Source: Flavobacteriales bacterium UBA1531
GTDB taxonomy: Bacteria; Bacteroidota; Bacteroidia; Flavobacteriales_D; Sanyastnellaceae
DNA length: 62,401 nt
Assembly (NCBI GenBank): GCA_002323795.1
Contig: DCPZ01000037.1
Coordinates: 1 to 62,401 of the forward strand
Direction: 5' to 3'
A program made the translations under genes and the position numbers. Each line of letters starts with the position of its first letter. Positions within the stretch are counted from its first letter, which is position 1. This document shows, one piece after another, positions 1 to 9,126 of the stretch. The notes below the pieces were generated by a model that made no database searches, was not told the DNA's origin, and worked only from the letters and a program-made list of their open reading frames with translations.

Positions 1-293
1 ACCAACAAGACCAACAAGACCAACAGGACCAGCAAGACCAACAGGACCAGCAAGACCAGCAAGACCAACAAGACCAGCAAGACCAACAGAACCAGCAAGA
101 ACAACAGGACCAGCAAGACCAACAGGACCAACAGGACCAACAAAACCAGCCGCAACAGGTTGAGGGGCAAATCTCCAAAGAAGACATGGAGAAAATTTTG
201 GAGAGCCTTGAACGCTCCGAAGAAGAAATTCAAGCCAAATTGCGGAAAGCAAAAGGCAAAGGTCAGAAAGTGAAAATTGAAAAAGACTGGTAA
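1..293 (+). CDS. batC: BatC-like protein, C-terminal end (partial)
   Basis: Only the last 96 codons are in the window; the start lies upstream. Reading in the frame that ends with TAA at 291-293 gives sixteen near-perfect Gln-Gln-Asp (or Asn/Glu) triplets, then a charged tail that ends in KVKIEKDW. Bacteroidota BatC proteins are periplasmic TPR proteins with a Gln-rich acidic linker and a tail much like this one, and batC normally sits directly upstream of batD and batE, as here. Only 2 nt separate its stop from the batD start, so the three genes are surely co-transcribed. The TPR part cannot be seen. Bat proteins are linked to oxygen tolerance and to a MoxR/VWA-type envelope complex; the exact biochemical role is not settled. 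Confidence 0.8.
   Translation, partial: QQDQQDQQDQQDQQDQQDQQDQQDQQDQQNQQEQQDQQDQQDQQDQQNQPQQVEGQISKEDMEKILESLERSEEEIQAKLRKAKGKGQKVKIEKDW
3..146 (+). repeat. 9-bp tandem repeat encoding Gln-Gln-Asp, 16 copies
   Basis: Sixteen consecutive 9-bp units of the form CAR-CAR-GAC encode QQD, with three variants (two QQN, one QQE). CAA and CAG alternate, so the nucleotide repeat is less perfect than the peptide repeat. It lies in the linker of the BatC-like protein and may extend beyond the left edge of the window. Confidence 0.9.
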
Positions 294-295
294 GC

Positions 296-2020
296 ATGTC
301 GAACCATCTCTCCATACGTCCCCTATCACTAAGCATTGCCTTCATACTCTTTGCTATGGTTGCAGCCATTGGCCAAGAATCCTTCAATGTGACTATCAAT
401 AAAAATCCGATTCGCAATGGAGAAACGCTGCAACTCAGTCTATCCTTAAGAAACCTCCGGCGGGATGTTTCCGCACCTCAAATCAAGGGATTAAAATTGC
501 TAGGAGGACCGAGTACATCACAAAACAATTCATGGGTCAACGGAGTAAGTTCTTCAGAAATACGATACACTTATACCTACCAGGTACAATCCAACCAAGA
601 CATCAATATCCCGAGCTTCACTGTGGCCGGTAGCACCGGAAAACTGAAGAGCAATGCGTTTAAGGTTAAAGTTCTACCTCGATCTGCCAAACAACAAAAA
701 CAGCGTGGACTTGGCGAGGTAGCTTGCGTCATTGAGCTGTCTAAACGAAACGTTTTTATAGGTGAACCCCTCGTAGCCTCGTTCAAAATTTACAATCGCG
801 CCAACAACCTCGATGTACGTGAGTACAATGTGCCAGAAATGGCCGGATTCTGGACAGAACAGATCGAAATGCCTGATGCAAGGTGGGAGCCCGAAGTCAT
901 AGACGGCAGAAGATATAACGTCGCTACGGTACGAAAAGTACTACTCTTCCCTCAGAAGACAGGCGATATCACCATCGAAGGATTTAACCTCATCGGATAC
1001 AAGCGAACATCCTTTTTCGACGGAAAAAATGTGAGTGTCGCTTCCAACCCTGTTAAAATTCAAGTTGACCCGCTTCCTGAGCCCATTCCCAATCGTATGC
1101 TTGGCGTATTTAGTCGATTTCGTGTCCAAACAAAAGAGAAAGTCACTACCTGCGAGACAAACGAGGCACTCACTGTAGATTACGTATACAGTGGCGATGG
1201 GCATCTCAAATTCATTCAAGAACCAGATTTAAAGTGGCCGGGGGAATTTGAAGTGTATGATCCAGAAATAATTGATCGCATCAAGGTTACGAATACAGGT
1301 GAATCGGGATCACGTACCTTCCGTTACGTCGTCATTCCTCGTGCTCCAGGAGAATACATCCTTCCATCCGTTGAAGGCCAATGGTTCAATACCCGTACCA
1401 AAGCCTACATCGATGTTACCAGAACAGAGAAAAGTATCACCGTTGAACGTGGAAATGGAAGCGGAACCTCGGGCCTGGCATACAATTCAAAAACCGACAT
1501 TCAAGTCCTCAACCAAGACATCCGCTTCATTGGAACGGATTGGAACGGTTCTGGCTTGGCGCGGAACCGCTGGCAATCTTCCTTTCCTCTCTCTACTGGC
1601 TGGATCGTTGTTGGCCCTTCATTGCTAGCACTAGTTTTCATTGGCAAACGTCGAAAAGAAGAAGAAGATAGAAATCCAAGCAAAACACGTCAGCGCAAGG
1701 CCAAAACAACTGTACGCAATGAACTGCGAGCAGCCAAAAAACACATCGATGATCCAGACCTCTTCTTTCCTGCGCTCGGAAACGGCATAGAACAGTACCT
1801 TCTTGCGAAGCTAGCCTGGTCCGCTAGTCAGTACCAGAGAGAAGCTATACTCGAGGCAATTGAACATCGAGCGCCATCTACTGCTGATCAGTGGAAAAAG
1901 CTTTTGGATCAATTGGATATGGCACGCTATGCTCCGGGCGCATTGCCCGCTCCTCGGGAGATGATTACTTTATCCGAAAACCTCGTCAATCAAACCGAAA
2001 AGTCATGGACAAACAGTTGA
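296..2020 (+). CDS. batD: BatD-like oxygen-tolerance protein
   Basis: 574 residues. A hydrophobic signal segment (residues 7-26, ending AAIGQ) is followed by a long beta-rich extracytoplasmic region with two or more Ig-like stretches, a transmembrane helix near residues 437-455 (GWIVVGPSLLALVFIG) and a basic cytoplasmic tail of about 115 residues. This is the layout of the BatD family (Pfam oxygen-tolerance family) of Bacteroidota. The ATG at 296 follows the batC stop by 2 nt and the gene overlaps batE by 16 nt, so translation is probably coupled. In other Bacteroidota BatD is thought to be a membrane scaffold of the Bat complex; no enzymatic residues are recognised. Confidence 0.85.
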   Translation: MSNHLSIRPLSLSIAFILFAMVAAIGQESFNVTINKNPIRNGETLQLSLSLRNLRRDVSAPQIKGLKLLGGPSTSQNNSWVNGVSSSEIRYTYTYQVQSNQDINIPSFTVAGSTGKLKSNAFKVKVLPRSAKQQKQRGLGEVACVIELSKRNVFIGEPLVASFKIYNRANNLDVREYNVPEMAGFWTEQIEMPDARWEPEVIDGRRYNVATVRKVLLFPQKTGDITIEGFNLIGYKRTSFFDGKNVSVASNPVKIQVDPLPEPIPNRMLGVFSRFRVQTKEKVTTCETNEALTVDYVYSGDGHLKFIQEPDLKWPGEFEVYDPEIIDRIKVTNTGESGSRTFRYVVIPRAPGEYILPSVEGQWFNTRTKAYIDVTRTEKSITVERGNGSGTSGLAYNSKTDIQVLNQDIRFIGTDWNGSGLARNRWQSSFPLSTGWIVVGPSLLALVFIGKRRKEEEDRNPSKTRQRKAKTTVRNELRAAKKHIDDPDLFFPALGNGIEQYLLAKLAWSASQYQREAILEAIEHRAPSTADQWKKLLDQLDMARYAPGALPAPREMITLSENLVNQTEKSWTNS

Positions 2021-2799
2021 AGTACTTCTCAATCTGGAGATTGACTGCTGCGCTGCTTCTCATCGGTTCCAACTCATGGAATATCGCAACATGCCAAACA
2101 GAGGAAGTCTATCGCGCCCAATTTGATTCCGCTAATTCAGCCTACGCACGAGGTGATTTTGAATTGGCTGAAGCGGGATATCAATCCATTTTGAAAGATC
2201 GTGTCCACTTCGATGCTGAATTCAACCTTGGCAACGCAATGTTTAAACAAGAGAAGTTGGGCCTTGCCATTTTGCACTACGAGCGAGCGAAGCAATTGAT
2301 CCCAAACAACGAAGATCTGAAGACCAATTTAATTCTCGTAAATTCTCAAATCACTGACCGCATTGAGTCCCTTCCAACGGAAGGCATTGCGAATATTTGG
2401 GAAGGCATTATCGCGCCCGGAAAGCACCTGTTGTGGCACCGACTCATGATCGTATTCTGGACACTTGGCTTCATTGCTCTCTCGTCACGCTTGCTGTCCT
2501 CCGACTTCGGAAATCGTCGGATCTGGGGAACTGTCGGAACTGCCTTGCTTGGAATCGGAATCGGATTCATGTCGCTTTCTTTGGCAGCGGCAAACCGAAT
2601 TAACAAGGACCGGTCTGCCATTATTTTATCGAGCGAGTCACCCGTAAGAAGCCAACCGGGAACCAGCGGAATGACCCTCTTCATGCTGCATGAAGGAACG
2701 AAAGTTGGCATCATACAGCGAGAAGAGCGTTATACAGAAATCAGACTTCCAAATGGCAATGTTGGCTGGATTGATTCCAATGACATTGAAGCCATTTGA
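2005..2799 (+). CDS. batE: BatE-like TPR and SH3-domain membrane protein
   Basis: 264 residues when started at the ATG at 2005, inside the end of batD. A longer reading from 1891 has no signal peptide at its start and is rejected. The N-terminus has a signal segment (residues 9-30). Two TPR-like helices pairs follow (about 35-110, with YARGDFELAEAGYQ and NLGNAMFKQEKLGLAI). Two transmembrane helices lie near residues 140-200, and the C-terminus is a bacterial SH3-like fold (SPVRSQPGTS to NVGWIDSNDIEAI). This is the BatE architecture and it closes the batC-batD-batE operon. The next gene is convergent and begins 12 nt after the stop; I see no clear terminator in that gap. Confidence 0.83.
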   Translation: MDKQLKYFSIWRLTAALLLIGSNSWNIATCQTEEVYRAQFDSANSAYARGDFELAEAGYQSILKDRVHFDAEFNLGNAMFKQEKLGLAILHYERAKQLIPNNEDLKTNLILVNSQITDRIESLPTEGIANIWEGIIAPGKHLLWHRLMIVFWTLGFIALSSRLLSSDFGNRRIWGTVGTALLGIGIGFMSLSLAAANRINKDRSAIILSSESPVRSQPGTSGMTLFMLHEGTKVGIIQREERYTEIRLPNGNVGWIDSNDIEAI

Positions 2800-2811
2800 C
2801 GCTAAGGACCG

Positions 2812-5800
2812 CTATCTGAGCACCTCGAGTGTCCACTGCGCAGAAACACCCGAACGGCTCCAACCGGTCACCTCATAAAGACCATTTTTCCATGCACTCG
2901 CAGGCAGCAGGCATTGGCCTGAGCCATTTGCTCGGCATTCATGCACCAATTGACCAGAGACCGCGCTAAACACTCGAACCGTTGACCCCGGCATCCATCC
3001 CTTTGTCGTTGAGCCATTGCGAGTTGGATTCGGAAAGCCCGATACCTGAGGATCAGATTGCGCATCGAAGGCAACGTTCTGCGTTTCGGCCAAATCGTAC
3101 AAGATGATATCATCTAGTGCTGCCTCGATGAGAGATCCTCCATCTAAATATTCGCCTACTGTTGTGCTATCCGAAGCTATAAATCTCATCTGGAACGCAT
3201 CTGTCAACTCAATGACATCAGCCACATTAAAAGCCATCCGACGCCATGAGATGTCCTGTTGCAGCGTATTCTCGAGGTATTGCCAAGTTGACCCACCGTC
3301 ATTTGAAATCTCAACTTGCCACCAATCAGATGCAGGATTCGCCCCTGAAGCTGGCGCATTGGTATACCAACGCCAATAGGTCATGACCGGATTCTCGAAT
3401 GCTGTCATGTCAATGATTGGTGAAACCAACGTGGTTTTTCCAGCATCGACATCATTCGCACCAATTCCATCATTTACTCCTGGATTCAGACCGGTAAGGA
3501 AGGCGTATCCTGCCAAACCAATGGTATGATCAGACGTTGGCGCAACAATCGTTGATGGGTCGTTCAACTCTGCATATGAACCTACAGGAATTGCCTCTTC
3601 CCAAATTCCAGTTGTTGCATTGTCAATCCCAGGAAGGCCCGTGGTCCATGCACCAAAGTCAGAATATTCGTCAGAATCATTCACCAACATTGGTTCGACG
3701 CCTACCAAAATGAAGTTTGGCAGATTCGGGTATGGAGCGTTTGCAGCGGCAAACGGAGTGACCCCTGCAATGCCGCCAAAGTCATCCGTAATGCCCATGT
3801 AATAGCTTATCACACTTCCTTCATCTTGAGCCGGAATCGACGCTGTGAAGGAGGAAGTTCCTTCAACATTGTCCATTTCAACTTCTGACCAATCTCCTCC
3901 TGTTTCCGTGCGATACCAGAGACGCACCGCATCAAAATAGAGGTTGTATGGAAAGACGATGTCTGCCTCCGCCTCAATGAGCAATACTTCTTCAGCAGGA
4001 GCAAACTCGATGGGGGCATGATCAATTTCCGCGTAAGAGAACACCGAAATACCGTGGATATCGAACCCTTCGACAATGGCCGCCGCATTCGGAGTTCCAT
4101 TGGACAAATCACCGTCATCATCATCCGCCTGCAACGCATCAATCAAGACGTCTGTGTAGGCTTGGCCTTCATTTCCGTTTTGCACCGTGGCCTGAAGCCC
4201 AGGATATGCATCAATGAACAATGCCATCGTTGCGTCCCAGTCTCCTCCCATCAATAAGTGAGTGTCATACCAAGCACCACAGATAATTTCTCCATCGGCA
4301 TGAACCTCGCCTACAAGGTCTTCGGGGTAAACTTTGGGGTCTGCATCGTACTTGCGTATTCCATCTTCATTGTCTGTATAAAAGCCTTTCCCGATCTCGG
4401 CAATGTCTCCCAAACTCATGGCCCACAGGTCTGCGTATCCTTCGTTCATTGCACCATTGTTGAAACCGGCTCCAAGAGAACCGTAATAGTAATCATTGAT
4501 GCCATGACCGTACTCATGCCAGACCACATCGGCAATTAAAGAAGTTGGATTGCAGCCTCCACCAGTATCGAAAAAGTTCACGCTTATGCCATCATAAAAA
4601 GCATTGCATTCACCTTCGACGTCCACATTGGTGGTCAAGGAAAAATCCAACCCGGTAAAATTGGGCAGATACTCCTTCATGTGTTCGTGGATCAAGACCA
4701 CCGATCGGTAAGCAGATCGTTCCTTGACATTACCCAATGCATCTAAATTCAGATTGTTGTAACCGTCCTCAAATTGGACTTCTATTTGTGGTGTTATTCC
4801 TCCGGTGTAGACCGTGCTCCAAGAACCGGCAAGTTCAACATCAGCCAATTGCGGTCCCGAAGCGTTGCTAATGAATCCTCCATCGATGTCGGTCGTTACT
4901 GCACCTCCTGGGATGGGCAGAAACAACATGGGCAGAGGCAGTTCGACCGATGCCTCGTATGGATACATTTCATTGATGGTAGATTTGATCACACCGCTGA
5001 TAACCATAGCCTCCGCTGGTCGATCTAAGCCCATGCGATTCACAACGCGCTCTGGTTTCGTGTCTGAACCGGGCATGCTCACGCGACCATCGATGTGAAC
5101 CACACGATTCTGACGCATCAAAACCTCACCACTGTTCATATCAACCCACGTTTCGTAGCGCCTTGGCACTGCGCCCACTCGTCCGTTGATGAATATGGTT
5201 TGAACTTTTTTCCACTCCAACAGACCCTGATCACTCGGAACAGATACCAAACGCTCCGTTCCCAACTCTGGCGTACTCCATTCATCGAGTTGAACGCCAG
5301 ACGAGGCCGCCTCTACCAAAGCAATGGGTGACAATTCAACTCCCTCTGGCATTTCAACATCGCGGTACCAATCAGCACCCCACATGACAAGCTGATCGTT
5401 CCACCATTTGGTGACAATTTGCCCCCCTTCTACTGGAATACCATCAATGGTCTGTTGAGCAAAGGCCCATTGATGACGTCCAGAAGTGGTCTGCGTGATC
5501 CACGCTCCATCGTATTCTATACCAAACAGAGCCAAATCATTGGAAACGAAGTGAGCAGCTTTTTCAGCAAGGTCCGTCCCGGGAACCTGGATTGCCGGTC
5601 CAAAAGCGCGATGAGGAAGCGCTGTACTCGCGCTCATTATTGTTCTCCATTTTGGATGCTCAAGACCCCATTCGTTCCACTGAGATTGATTACGGAGGAT
5701 TGCCTGTTGCTCTTCGGATGGACGCACATCTGAAAAATTCAATCGAATTTCCTGTGAATCCATCGCTTCAGCAGGATCATACACGCTATATGAATCGCTT

Positions 5801-5877
5801 TGGGCGTTGACAAGAACTGCAGAAGTCAGGGCTAACAGAAGGGTGGCGAAACGTGATTTCATCTGATTGATTTTCAT
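2812..5877 (-). CDS. Secreted M36 (fungalysin-type) zinc metallopeptidase with T9SS tail
   Basis: 1021 residues from the ATG at 5877; an ATG 15 nt further in (5862) would give the more compact signal peptide MKSRFATLLLALTSAVLVNAQ. A propeptide-like region (FTP/PepSY type) occupies roughly residues 60-290. The zinc site HEYGH starts near residue 454, with the downstream third ligand in NEGYADLWAMSLGD. These match peptidase family M36. After about residue 640 come beta-sandwich regions, one with a jelly-roll look (WWQVEISNDGGSTWQYLE). The last 80 residues, beginning VSGFPNPTRNG, resemble a T9SS type A sorting domain, so the protein is probably exported across the outer membrane and trimmed. It likely digests proteins outside the cell. 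It is divergent from the DUF3089 gene, 54 nt away. Confidence 0.85.
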   Translation of the reverse strand: MKINQMKSRFATLLLALTSAVLVNAQSDSYSVYDPAEAMDSQEIRLNFSDVRPSEEQQAILRNQSQWNEWGLEHPKWRTIMSASTALPHRAFGPAIQVPGTDLAEKAAHFVSNDLALFGIEYDGAWITQTTSGRHQWAFAQQTIDGIPVEGGQIVTKWWNDQLVMWGADWYRDVEMPEGVELSPIALVEAASSGVQLDEWSTPELGTERLVSVPSDQGLLEWKKVQTIFINGRVGAVPRRYETWVDMNSGEVLMRQNRVVHIDGRVSMPGSDTKPERVVNRMGLDRPAEAMVISGVIKSTINEMYPYEASVELPLPMLFLPIPGGAVTTDIDGGFISNASGPQLADVELAGSWSTVYTGGITPQIEVQFEDGYNNLNLDALGNVKERSAYRSVVLIHEHMKEYLPNFTGLDFSLTTNVDVEGECNAFYDGISVNFFDTGGGCNPTSLIADVVWHEYGHGINDYYYGSLGAGFNNGAMNEGYADLWAMSLGDIAEIGKGFYTDNEDGIRKYDADPKVYPEDLVGEVHADGEIICGAWYDTHLLMGGDWDATMALFIDAYPGLQATVQNGNEGQAYTDVLIDALQADDDDGDLSNGTPNAAAIVEGFDIHGISVFSYAEIDHAPIEFAPAEEVLLIEAEADIVFPYNLYFDAVRLWYRTETGGDWSEVEMDNVEGTSSFTASIPAQDEGSVISYYMGITDDFGGIAGVTPFAAANAPYPNLPNFILVGVEPMLVNDSDEYSDFGAWTTGLPGIDNATTGIWEEAIPVGSYAELNDPSTIVAPTSDHTIGLAGYAFLTGLNPGVNDGIGANDVDAGKTTLVSPIIDMTAFENPVMTYWRWYTNAPASGANPASDWWQVEISNDGGSTWQYLENTLQQDISWRRMAFNVADVIELTDAFQMRFIASDSTTVGEYLDGGSLIEAALDDIILYDLAETQNVAFDAQSDPQVSGFPNPTRNGSTTKGWMPGSTVRVFSAVSGQLVHECRANGSGQCLLPASAWKNGLYEVTGWSRSGVSAQWTLEVLR

Positions 5878-5931
5878 TCTATTATTGACGTACAAGTTAA
5901 ACACCTTCATTCGCATCTTTGTTGATTCGTC

Positions 5932-6990
5932 ATGATTAAATCCGAAATCACATCCGTAGGAGTCGCATTGGCATTCATAGGAGCCTGTTTTACTGCGTGC
6001 AATGAAGGCCTGCAGTCCAGAGAAGAACTTCGCTGGAATGAGCACAGAGTGCCAGAATACAGTAACCCGGAAGATTGGATCGCACTTCCCAACCGACAAG
6101 ATTTAGCAGATGAGGTTCCGAAGGGCCTTCCCGCAGATGCCTTGCAATATGACGAGAATGAACTTCCTGTGGATGTGTTTTTCGTCTATCCAACTCAATA
6201 TTTTGAGGGACAATGGTGGAACGCATCCGTGGACGATGAATCCATCAACGACATAACAGATGCCTATCCAATGAGGCTCCAAGCAAGTGCATTTCAGATG
6301 GGAGGAAAACTCTACGCACCTCGCTATCGACAAGCACACATTGGTGTCTTCAGCTGGCAGGATAGCACAAGTTACGCCGCGCTAGAATTGGCCTATGAAG
6401 ACGTAAAGTCCGCTTTTGAACATTACCTCACCCATTGGAATGAAGGCCGAAAAATAATCTTAGCTGGCCACAGCCAGGGCAGCTGGCACCTCCGATGGCT
6501 GCTACAAGAGTTCTTTGACGGCCAACCGCTTCAATCAAAATTAATTGCTGCCTATGGCCCAGGATTTGACTGGTATGCCTCCGATTTCGAAGCGATTCCA
6601 CCCTGCCACACTCCGGAACAAATAGGCTGTGTTTGCTCTTGGATGACTTACGGTGGAGCCTACAAACCTCCCTGGCTTGGTTACAAACAAGAAGATCCAA
6701 TTTGCACCCATCCTGTAACATGGAGAGATTCTGTGGCGTGCAATGCCTCAGAGAAGCACGCTGGGGTCGTACTCTCAAAGATGAAATTTGCACATGAAGG
6801 CGCGCTGGAAGCCTGCGTTGACGAGGGCGTTTTGAGCCTTGCAAAACCTAATGTGCCGTTTGGCAGACAGTTACAGCGTGACAACTGGCATATTGGTGAC
6901 ATCAATCTGTTCTGGTTAAACATTAGAGAGAACGCTCGCATGCGAGGTCTTGAAGGATCTCAACCCCCATTACAACATTCGCTGAAATGA
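5932..6990 (+). CDS. DUF3089 alpha/beta-hydrolase-like lipoprotein
   Basis: 352 residues. The N-terminus has a lipoprotein signal ending in a candidate lipobox (ACFTAC, Cys22). The body matches the DUF3089 family: VDVFFVYPT near residue 80, and the nucleophile elbow GHSQGS near residue 181, the Ser expected in an alpha/beta hydrolase. The tail includes WHIGDINLFW, another typical DUF3089 stretch. The substrate is unknown for the family. The likely location is the outer membrane or periplasm. A CATCTTTG element at 5914-5921, one base from the TAnnTTTG consensus, ends only 10 nt before the ATG, so the transcript leader would be very short. Confidence 0.8.
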   Translation: MIKSEITSVGVALAFIGACFTACNEGLQSREELRWNEHRVPEYSNPEDWIALPNRQDLADEVPKGLPADALQYDENELPVDVFFVYPTQYFEGQWWNASVDDESINDITDAYPMRLQASAFQMGGKLYAPRYRQAHIGVFSWQDSTSYAALELAYEDVKSAFEHYLTHWNEGRKIILAGHSQGSWHLRWLLQEFFDGQPLQSKLIAAYGPGFDWYASDFEAIPPCHTPEQIGCVCSWMTYGGAYKPPWLGYKQEDPICTHPVTWRDSVACNASEKHAGVVLSKMKFAHEGALEACVDEGVLSLAKPNVPFGRQLQRDNWHIGDINLFWLNIRENARMRGLEGSQPPLQHSLK

Positions 6991-7082
6991 TATTTTTAAT
7001 CGCTACAAACACACATAGTATCGCTCAGTGGTAATTTGTATCGTTTTTAGTATCTTTCGGGTGTAATCAAAGAACATCACGC

Positions 7083-8165
7083 ATGCTGAATCAAAGAACA
7101 TCCCTCTACAAGCATATTGGCTGGTTCCTCATCGTGTCCTTTATTTTTTCTTTTTCTGGATTATCAACTTTGCAAGCACAGGCTGTGTCTGGAAATTCTT
7201 GCAACGGATTGCCTTACAATCCTGATGTAGACTGCAATGGCAGCATCAACACACCAGACTTTCTGTATTTATTGACACTGTTCCAAGAGGATTTTGTTGC
7301 CGAATCGGATTCGCTCAGCTTGAATTTGGAGTACAGCGGTGACACCCTCTACCTACTCAGCAGCAGTGGAGCCTTGATTGATGCTGTGGAATTAGGTTTT
7401 GCCGATGGCATGAGTGCTTATGAACTATGGCTCCAAAATGGAAATTCGGGAACGATTGAGGAATTCCTAGAGAATTTAGTTGGCGAACCCGGACCACAAG
7501 GTGAACCCGGATTGAGCGCCTATGAAATTTGGCTAAACCTGGGCAACGAGGGCACTCAAGAAGATTTCATTTCAGCTCTGTCTGGAAATGCTGCGGCATC
7601 TCCATCTGTGCACGGTGTATTTGACTCCAACTCAGATGGATCGATATTCATCGTTGAACAAGCGACATCAACGTTGTGCATTGAATTGTGGGGAGCATCT
7701 GGGGGCGATGGCGGTGCCATTTGTGGTTCGATGCCCGGATCTTCAGACTGTGAGCTTTGCAACGCCCAAGGTGGTAGTGGAGGTCAAGCCCTTAAGATGG
7801 TGAGCATGCTTTACAATCTGGCAAATGGAGACACCTTGGAACTCATTGCGAGCAGCGAAGGAACCGCTGGCTCTCAAGTTTCATGTGAAGTCGGAACAAC
7901 AGGTTGGGTCAATTGGGATTGTGGACCCGCATCAAACGGAACTGCTGCTGGTAGCACACAATTATTATTGAATGGAACCTCCATCGCTGAGATTAGTGGT
8001 GGTACCGAAGGCATTGGTGCTTGCATCGGTTGCCAAGGTGATGGCTGTTTTGAAGGAGAAGCTGGAGCACCCGGAAGTCTTGTATCTAGTGCTGCATGGA
8101 TTTGCACGGTTTCGACTGAATTGATCGAAGAGTCCACGGGATCTCGGTTGATTCTTCGTTACTGA
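7083..8165 (+). CDS. Secreted protein with EF-hand-like, AYExWL and collagen-like segments
   Basis: 360 residues with a signal peptide (residues 11-33). Just after it is an EF-hand or dockerin-like stretch (DVDCNGSINTPDFLYLL). Residues about 115-170 hold two copies of a motif of the type SAYELWLQNGNSGTIEEFL, separated by the Gly-X-Y stretch GEPGPQGEPG; this combination is common in collagen-like surface proteins of Bacteroidota. The C-terminal 180 residues are Gly, Ser and Cys rich, with several regularly placed Cys (CEL, CSVxGxxx, CIGCQGDGC), probably a disulphide-bonded glycine-rich domain. No T9SS tail is seen. I do not recognise a specific function; a surface or matrix role is inferred. 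A TATCTTTC element at 7051-7058 may be its promoter -7 box, although no TTG sits at the usual distance. Confidence 0.7.
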   Translation: MLNQRTSLYKHIGWFLIVSFIFSFSGLSTLQAQAVSGNSCNGLPYNPDVDCNGSINTPDFLYLLTLFQEDFVAESDSLSLNLEYSGDTLYLLSSSGALIDAVELGFADGMSAYELWLQNGNSGTIEEFLENLVGEPGPQGEPGLSAYEIWLNLGNEGTQEDFISALSGNAAASPSVHGVFDSNSDGSIFIVEQATSTLCIELWGASGGDGGAICGSMPGSSDCELCNAQGGSGGQALKMVSMLYNLANGDTLELIASSEGTAGSQVSCEVGTTGWVNWDCGPASNGTAAGSTQLLLNGTSIAEISGGTEGIGACIGCQGDGCFEGEAGAPGSLVSSAAWICTVSTELIEESTGSRLILRY

Positions 8166-8222
8166 TTTCAGATAACGCAAACTAACTTGCGCCCCGTTGG
8201 TCTTACTTTACCAACGGAACCC

Positions 8223-9101
8223 ATGAAAGTCTCTGGATTTACATTCATTCGCAATGCCGTTGACTACGACTATCCCATTGTCGAGGCCATTCAATCCATC
8301 CTACCTCTGTGCGATGAAGTAATCGTTGCCGTCGGAAACTCTGAGGACGGCACCCTGGAACTCATCAAATCCATCGCCTCAGAAGGTCGCATTCGGATCA
8401 TCGAAACAGTATGGAACGACTCACTGAGAGAGGGCGGGCGCGTTCTCGCCGAAGAAACGGATAAGGCGCTAGCTGCAGTTTCTCAAGACAGCGACTGGTG
8501 CATTTACATTCAAGGCGACGAAGTCTTTCATGATGCTGGATACGATGCACTGAAATTTGCCATGCAAGAGAACTTGCATCGTACCGAAATTGAGGGGCTC
8601 CTACTTCCATACCGGCATTTTTATGGTTCTTATGACTACGTTGGTACCAGCAGCAAATGGTACCGAAATGAAATCCGCGTAATTCGACCACGATGCGGAA
8701 TTTTTTCATTTCGTGATGCTCAGGGATTCCGTAAGTTACCGAACCAAAAATTACGCGTCGCACGCGTAAATGCATTTATGCACCATTACGGCTGGGTCAA
8801 GGAGCCAGAGGCCATGCAACGCAAACAAGAAAACTTTCACAAAATGTGGCATGATGACCGATGGATATCGGAAAATGTTCTCGCTACAGATGCATATGAC
8901 TATGGAAGAGATATCAATCAGTTAGCACGTTTTCAAGGAACACATCCGAAGGTCATCGAAGCACGCGTACAACTACAAAACTGGACTTTTGACACGGATA
9001 TCTCAATTGACAGAAGAACACCCAAAGATCGATTCAAGACATTCTGCTATGATCAGCTTGGAATCGAGCTCGGTTACAAGAACTATCTTGCAGCGCGATA
9101 A
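8223..9101 (+). CDS. Glycosyltransferase family 2
   Basis: 292 residues from the ATG at 8223, where the GT-A fold begins directly with MKVSGFTFIRNA; an in-frame ATG at 8187 adds 12 residues that look non-homologous. The pattern CDEVIVAVGNSEDGTLELI (residues about 29-47) is the nucleotide-sugar binding region of GT2 enzymes, and YIQGDEVFHD near residue 98 provides the acidic metal-binding motif in place of DXD. No membrane segment is seen, so it is probably a cytoplasmic or peripheral enzyme. It is followed after 25 nt by a membrane methyltransferase, which suggests a role in making or modifying a surface glycan or lipid. Donor and acceptor cannot be told from sequence. Confidence 0.82.
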   Translation: MKVSGFTFIRNAVDYDYPIVEAIQSILPLCDEVIVAVGNSEDGTLELIKSIASEGRIRIIETVWNDSLREGGRVLAEETDKALAAVSQDSDWCIYIQGDEVFHDAGYDALKFAMQENLHRTEIEGLLLPYRHFYGSYDYVGTSSKWYRNEIRVIRPRCGIFSFRDAQGFRKLPNQKLRVARVNAFMHHYGWVKEPEAMQRKQENFHKMWHDDRWISENVLATDAYDYGRDINQLARFQGTHPKVIEARVQLQNWTFDTDISIDRRTPKDRFKTFCYDQLGIELGYKNYLAAR

Positions 9102-9126
9102 TGGCAAAATTTAAAGAAGGGAGAAC

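Noticed and set aside
3..146. CRISPR or intergenic satellite
   Set aside because: The 9-bp units are in frame with a coding end and have no spacers.
1891..2004. Longer N-terminus for batE
   Set aside because: It would overlap batD by 130 nt and places the signal segment internally. ATG 2005 puts the signal at the start.
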